The notes beneath the pieces were generated by a model, which did not search any database, was not told the DNA's origin, and was given only the letters and a program-made list of their open reading frames with translations. Below are positions 7,843-10,014 of a stretch of 10,014 nt of DNA, piece after piece. This DNA comes from Limnohabitans sp. (GTDB lineage Bacteria > Planctomycetota > Phycisphaerae > Phycisphaerales > SM1A02). Positions within the stretch are counted from its first letter, which is position 1. The number at the start of each line of letters is the position of its first letter. The stretch spans positions 1-10,014 of the forward strand of contig JASGCF010000097.1 in the NCBI GenBank assembly GCA_030054275.1. Reading direction: 5' to 3'. Both the position numbers and the translations under genes were made by a program.

Positions 7843-8175
7843 TCAGGCGTTCTGCTCAAGTCGCGCCTTCACGGCCGCTCGCGGCATGTATCCGGTCCAC
7901 GAATCTGCGACTTCACCGTTCTTCATCAAGAAGAGCGCTGGAATCCCGCGAACACCAAAGGCGGCCGCGATCTCGGGTTCCGCATCGACATCGACGAAGC
8001 CAATGCGCACGCGACCCTCGAGTTCTGGAGCAAGTGCCGCGAGTTCGGGCTTCAACATCTTGCAGGGCGGACACCATGCAGCCCAGAAGTCAAGTAAGAC
8101 AGGCGTCGCGCCTTGAACAACTTCTGCGTCGAAATTCGCACTGGTGACTTGGAATGTGTTTGGGGCGTCAGACAT
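7843..8175 (-). CDS. Thioredoxin with a WCPPC active site
   Basis: A 110-residue single-domain thioredoxin, the normal length for TrxA, with no signal peptide, hence cytosolic. It has the buried Asp29 and Trp31 (LLDFWAAW), the redox pair Cys35-Pro36-Pro37-Cys38 followed by Lys39, and the cis-proline Pro79 in GIPALFLMKNG. The standard active site is WCGPC; here Gly is replaced by Pro, a change expected to shift redox potential and partner choice. The DNA codons TGG TGT CCG CCC TGC are unambiguous. The start ATG at 8173-8175 has a good ribosome binding site, AAAGGAA, at 8181-8187 (minus strand), one of few in this window. Its stop lies 14 bases before the copper ATPase start, suggesting one transcript; a role in keeping metal-binding cysteines reduced is inference. 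It could be a general housekeeping thioredoxin or a specialised thioredoxin-like protein. Confidence 0.93.
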   Translation of the reverse strand: MSDAPNTFQVTSANFDAEVVQGATPVLLDFWAAWCPPCKMLKPELAALAPELEGRVRIGFVDVDAEPEIAAAFGVRGIPALFLMKNGEVADSWTGYMPRAAVKARLEQNA

Positions 8176-8435
8176 GGCGTTTCCTTTCGATTTTGGGGTC
8201 GGCCAAGAGTCGGCGAGTGTCGCAGATGATTCGAACTTCGGATGCCGAACAATTTGATTTCGTCCAATAACGAATCCTCTTCAAGCCATCCACTTGCAAC
8301 TTCAACGGTGCTTGGTACATTCTTCGATCCCTCACCGCACAGCGGTTGGGGACCAAACCAAACTTCGATGCCGCGGGCAGCACCCATGCCACGCAGACAT
8401 CCGACACAGCGTAGAAGACCGAAAGAAGCGAAACC
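8176..8435. other. Divergent intergenic region between the thioredoxin and rpmE genes
   Basis: These 260 bases separate two divergently transcribed genes and must hold promoters for both. I found no convincing minus-strand promoter. On the plus strand TTGCAA (8294-8299) and TACATT (8316-8321) with a 16-base spacer give a weak sigma-70-like candidate, each four of six to consensus. GGTTGG and CCAAACC (8344-8359) can form a small hairpin with a bulge in what would be the rpmE leader. Open frames through this stretch have no recognisable protein content. Confidence 0.4.
8181..8187 (-). promoter_or_regulatory. Ribosome binding site of the thioredoxin gene
   Basis: On the minus strand AAAGGAA lies five bases before the ATG at 8175. 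It is the clearest Shine-Dalgarno-like site in the window and supports the chosen start. Confidence 0.65.
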
Positions 8436-8660
8436 ATGAAGAACGACATTCATCCAAAGTACTACCCCGAGTGCAAGGTCATCTTCCGTGGCGAGGTCGT
8501 GATGACCGTCGGCGCAACGGTGCCTGAGATGAATGTCGAAATTTGGTCTGGCTCGCACCCGTTCTTTACGGGTCAGAAGACCTTCGTCGACACCCTCGGT
8601 CGCGTCGAGCGCTTCCAGAAGAAGTTCGCTGGCAACTACTTCGACAAGAAGAAGAAGTAA
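8436..8660 (+). CDS. rpmE: Large ribosomal subunit protein bL31, zinc-free form
   Basis: A 74-residue protein starting MKNDIHPKYYPECKV and containing the family hallmark HPFFTGQK, followed by a GRVERFQKKF segment and a lysine-rich tail. bL31 sits on the large ribosomal subunit and bridges to the small subunit. Zinc-containing forms have CxC and CxxC pairs. Here the second pair position reads WSGSHPFF in place of the CxxCHPFF type, and only one cysteine (Cys13) remains, so this is a C-minus form that should not need zinc. The length matches the standard RpmE rather than a truncated copy. It is followed by a strong terminator and then prfA; this rpmE-prfA order is common in bacteria. The start is preceded by only a weak purine stretch (GAAAGAAG). 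Confidence 0.93.
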   Translation: MKNDIHPKYYPECKVIFRGEVVMTVGATVPEMNVEIWSGSHPFFTGQKTFVDTLGRVERFQKKFAGNYFDKKKK

Positions 8661-8722
8661 GCCGACCGCAAAGGCGCTCTCTAAGAGCCGGCCGCCAACC
8701 TCCTGTTCTATTTTGCCTACCC

Positions 8723-8752
8723 GAAAGACCGTCGCACCCGCGGCGGTCTTTC
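8723..8752 (+). terminator. Strong hairpin terminator between rpmE and prfA
   Basis: The arms GAAAGACCGTCGC (8723-8735) and GCGGCGGTCTTTC (8740-8752) pair over 13 bp with a single G-U wobble around the loop ACCC. Downstream, TCATTGCATTTCTT is only moderately T-rich, although the right arm itself ends in TCTTTC. The hairpin lies 62 bases after the rpmE stop. A smaller stem (GCTCT/AGAGC, 8676-8688) precedes it. This placement suggests that rpmE is mostly a single-gene transcript. Confidence 0.8.
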
Positions 8753-8879
8753 TCATTGCATTTCTTGACTTTGCGTGTCGTCGCTTCGACGCTGCACCTT
8801 TCGCAGTTCGTGCGGTCTCGTCGTGAAACGCGCGCCCTTGCGATACGCTTCCCCCACGCGCACCTTCGCGTCCCTCTCA

Positions 8880-10007
8880 GTGCCACCTTCCTCCACCAAC
8901 ATCGATCCACGCTCAGAAGCACTCATCGCACTGCTTTTGCCCGAGAATTTGCGACGAGTGTTGTCGCAACAACGCGCGGAAGATGACGGCATCGCTGCGC
9001 AACTCGAAGACCTTGCAATCGCTGCCGATCACCGCAAGTCAAGCGCGCTTTCGCGCCGTCGCGCGACGCTCGCTCGCACGCTGGAGCCGCTCGCCGCACT
9101 CGAGCGCACTGCCGTGGAACTCGTCGGTCTGGAAGATCTCCTTGCCTCGGGTGACGCTGAAATGGCCGCCATGGCGCGCGCAGAGCGGCCAGAACTTGAA
9201 GCGCGCGCGCGTGAACTCTCGTCGGCCATCGTGAAGGCGTTGGTCACCGGCGAGGAAGCGAGCATCGCCAGTTTCGTCCTTGAAGTCCGCATGGGCGTCG
9301 GCGGCGACGAGGCTGCACTTTGGGCGGGCGAAGTTTTTGAGATGTACCGCGCCTATGCAGCGCGCCGAGGATGGCGTGTCGAGGTCGTTGAAACGAAGCC
9401 CGGCGATGTCGGTGGACTCACCCACGCCATTGCAACGGTCGAGGGCGACGGCGCATTCGCTGCGCTGCAGTTCGAGGGCGGCACGCATCAGGTGAAACGC
9501 GTTCCCGCGACCGAAGCGCAAGGACGCATCCACACCTCGACCGCCACCGTTGCGATCATGCCCGAGCCCGAGGAGGTCGATGCGGCGCTTGATCCAGCCG
9601 AGGTGAAGGAAATGGTCACGACGGCGCAAGGACCAGGCGGTCAGAATGTGAACAAGGTCGCGACCGCGGTGCACCTCATTCACCTTCCCACGGGCCTCGA
9701 GGTCCGCATGCAGGAAACACGCTCACAAGGGCAGAACCGCGAGAAAGCGTGGCGTCTCCTCCGTGCGCGCGTCTACGAACAACGGAAGCGCGAGGCCGAT
9801 CTCAAGCGCAGCGCCGAGCGCCGCTCGATGATCGGTTCCGGCGATCGCGCCGAGAAGATCCGTACCTACCGCTTCAAGGAAGGGATCGCCGTCGACCACC
9901 GTGTGGAGCAGTCGTTTCCGCTTGCGAAACTCCTCGCAGGCGAACTCGACACCCTCATCGACGCGCTTGCTGCGAAGGATCTCGCAGAGCGCCTCTCTGC
10001 GATGTGA
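8880..10007 (+). CDS. prfA: Peptide chain release factor 1 (RF1)
   Basis: RF1 recognises UAA and UAG stop codons on the ribosome and triggers peptide release. Numbered from the GTG at 8880 (375 residues), it has the N-terminal helical domain, VRMGVGGDEAALWAGEVF, the stop-codon-reading tripeptide Pro-Ala-Thr at 209-211 in RVPATEAQGRIHTS (RF2 would have SPF), and the catalytic GGQ at 253-255 in GPGGQNVNKV, followed by HLPTGLEV and GSGDRAEKIRTYRF. The Gln is the usual target of PrmC methylation. The loop differs from the GAGGQHVN of E. coli. The start is uncertain: in-frame GTG codons lie at 8775, 8823, 8880 and 8958, none with a ribosome binding site. Starts at 8775 or 8823 add a basic, poorly conserved-looking tail; 8958 would give a length closest to E. 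coli RF1. I chose 8880 as a compromise. The stop TGA at 10005-10007 overlaps a possible GTG of the next gene. Confidence 0.95.
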   Translation: MPPSSTNIDPRSEALIALLLPENLRRVLSQQRAEDDGIAAQLEDLAIAADHRKSSALSRRRATLARTLEPLAALERTAVELVGLEDLLASGDAEMAAMARAERPELEARARELSSAIVKALVTGEEASIASFVLEVRMGVGGDEAALWAGEVFEMYRAYAARRGWRVEVVETKPGDVGGLTHAIATVEGDGAFAALQFEGGTHQVKRVPATEAQGRIHTSTATVAIMPEPEEVDAALDPAEVKEMVTTAQGPGGQNVNKVATAVHLIHLPTGLEVRMQETRSQGQNREKAWRLLRARVYEQRKREADLKRSAERRSMIGSGDRAEKIRTYRFKEGIAVDHRVEQSFPLAKLLAGELDTLIDALAAKDLAERLSAM

Positions 10008-10014
10008 GCATCAC

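Noticed and set aside
6860..8116. Plus-strand open frame of 418 codons antisense to the copper ATPase and thioredoxin
   Set aside because: The composition is Arg-, His- and Ser-rich with no domain, and the opposite strand encodes well-conserved proteins.
8052..8756. Minus-strand open frame of 234 codons covering rpmE and the divergent region
   Set aside because: It runs antisense through bL31 and the terminator and has no family resemblance.
1..10014. tRNA, rRNA, CRISPR array, insertion sequence or attachment site
   Set aside because: I saw no cloverleaf, regularly spaced repeats, transposase or integrase motifs, or long terminal inverted repeats in the window.

Overview
The window carries seven protein genes on both strands of a moderately GC-rich bacterial chromosome, plus part of the sequence leading into and out of them. 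Several features suggest a planctomycete-like bacterium, perhaps Phycisphaerae. These are the near absence of Shine-Dalgarno sites, the rpmE-prfA gene pair, an RF1 with a GPGGQNVNKV-type catalytic loop, and a small stand-alone SET-domain protein. The assignment is inference from gene content, not proof.

Positions 1-5487 (+ strand) look like a secondary-metabolism or modification region. A class I SAM-dependent methyltransferase, cut by the left edge, ends at 637 and is followed by a short hairpin that may be a weak terminator. Next comes a SET-domain methyltransferase with a post-SET zinc motif (752-1324). Its stop codon overlaps the start of a 1388-residue Pls/PosA-family non-ribosomal peptide synthetase (1321-5487) in an ATGA junction. 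That synthetase has one adenylation domain, one carrier domain and a membrane-bound C-terminal half with three left-handed beta-helix (hexapeptide) modules. This is the layout of epsilon-poly-L-lysine synthetase, so the likely product is a cationic homo-polyamino acid. The coupled SET gene raises the possibility that the amino-acid side chain or polymer is N-methylated. This is the most interesting part of the window.

Positions 5516-8175 (- strand) hold a probable two-gene operon: a thioredoxin with a non-standard WCPPC active site, then, 14 bases downstream, a P1B-1 copper-exporting ATPase (CopA type) with one N-terminal heavy-metal-binding domain. The copper ATPase converges on the synthetase, with only 28 bases between their stop codons.

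Positions 8176-10014 are housekeeping. A 260-base divergent region leads to rpmE (ribosomal protein bL31, a form without the zinc-binding cysteines). A strong hairpin terminator at 8723-8752 follows, then prfA (peptide chain release factor 1). A possible next gene may begin at the overlapping GTGA at the right edge.
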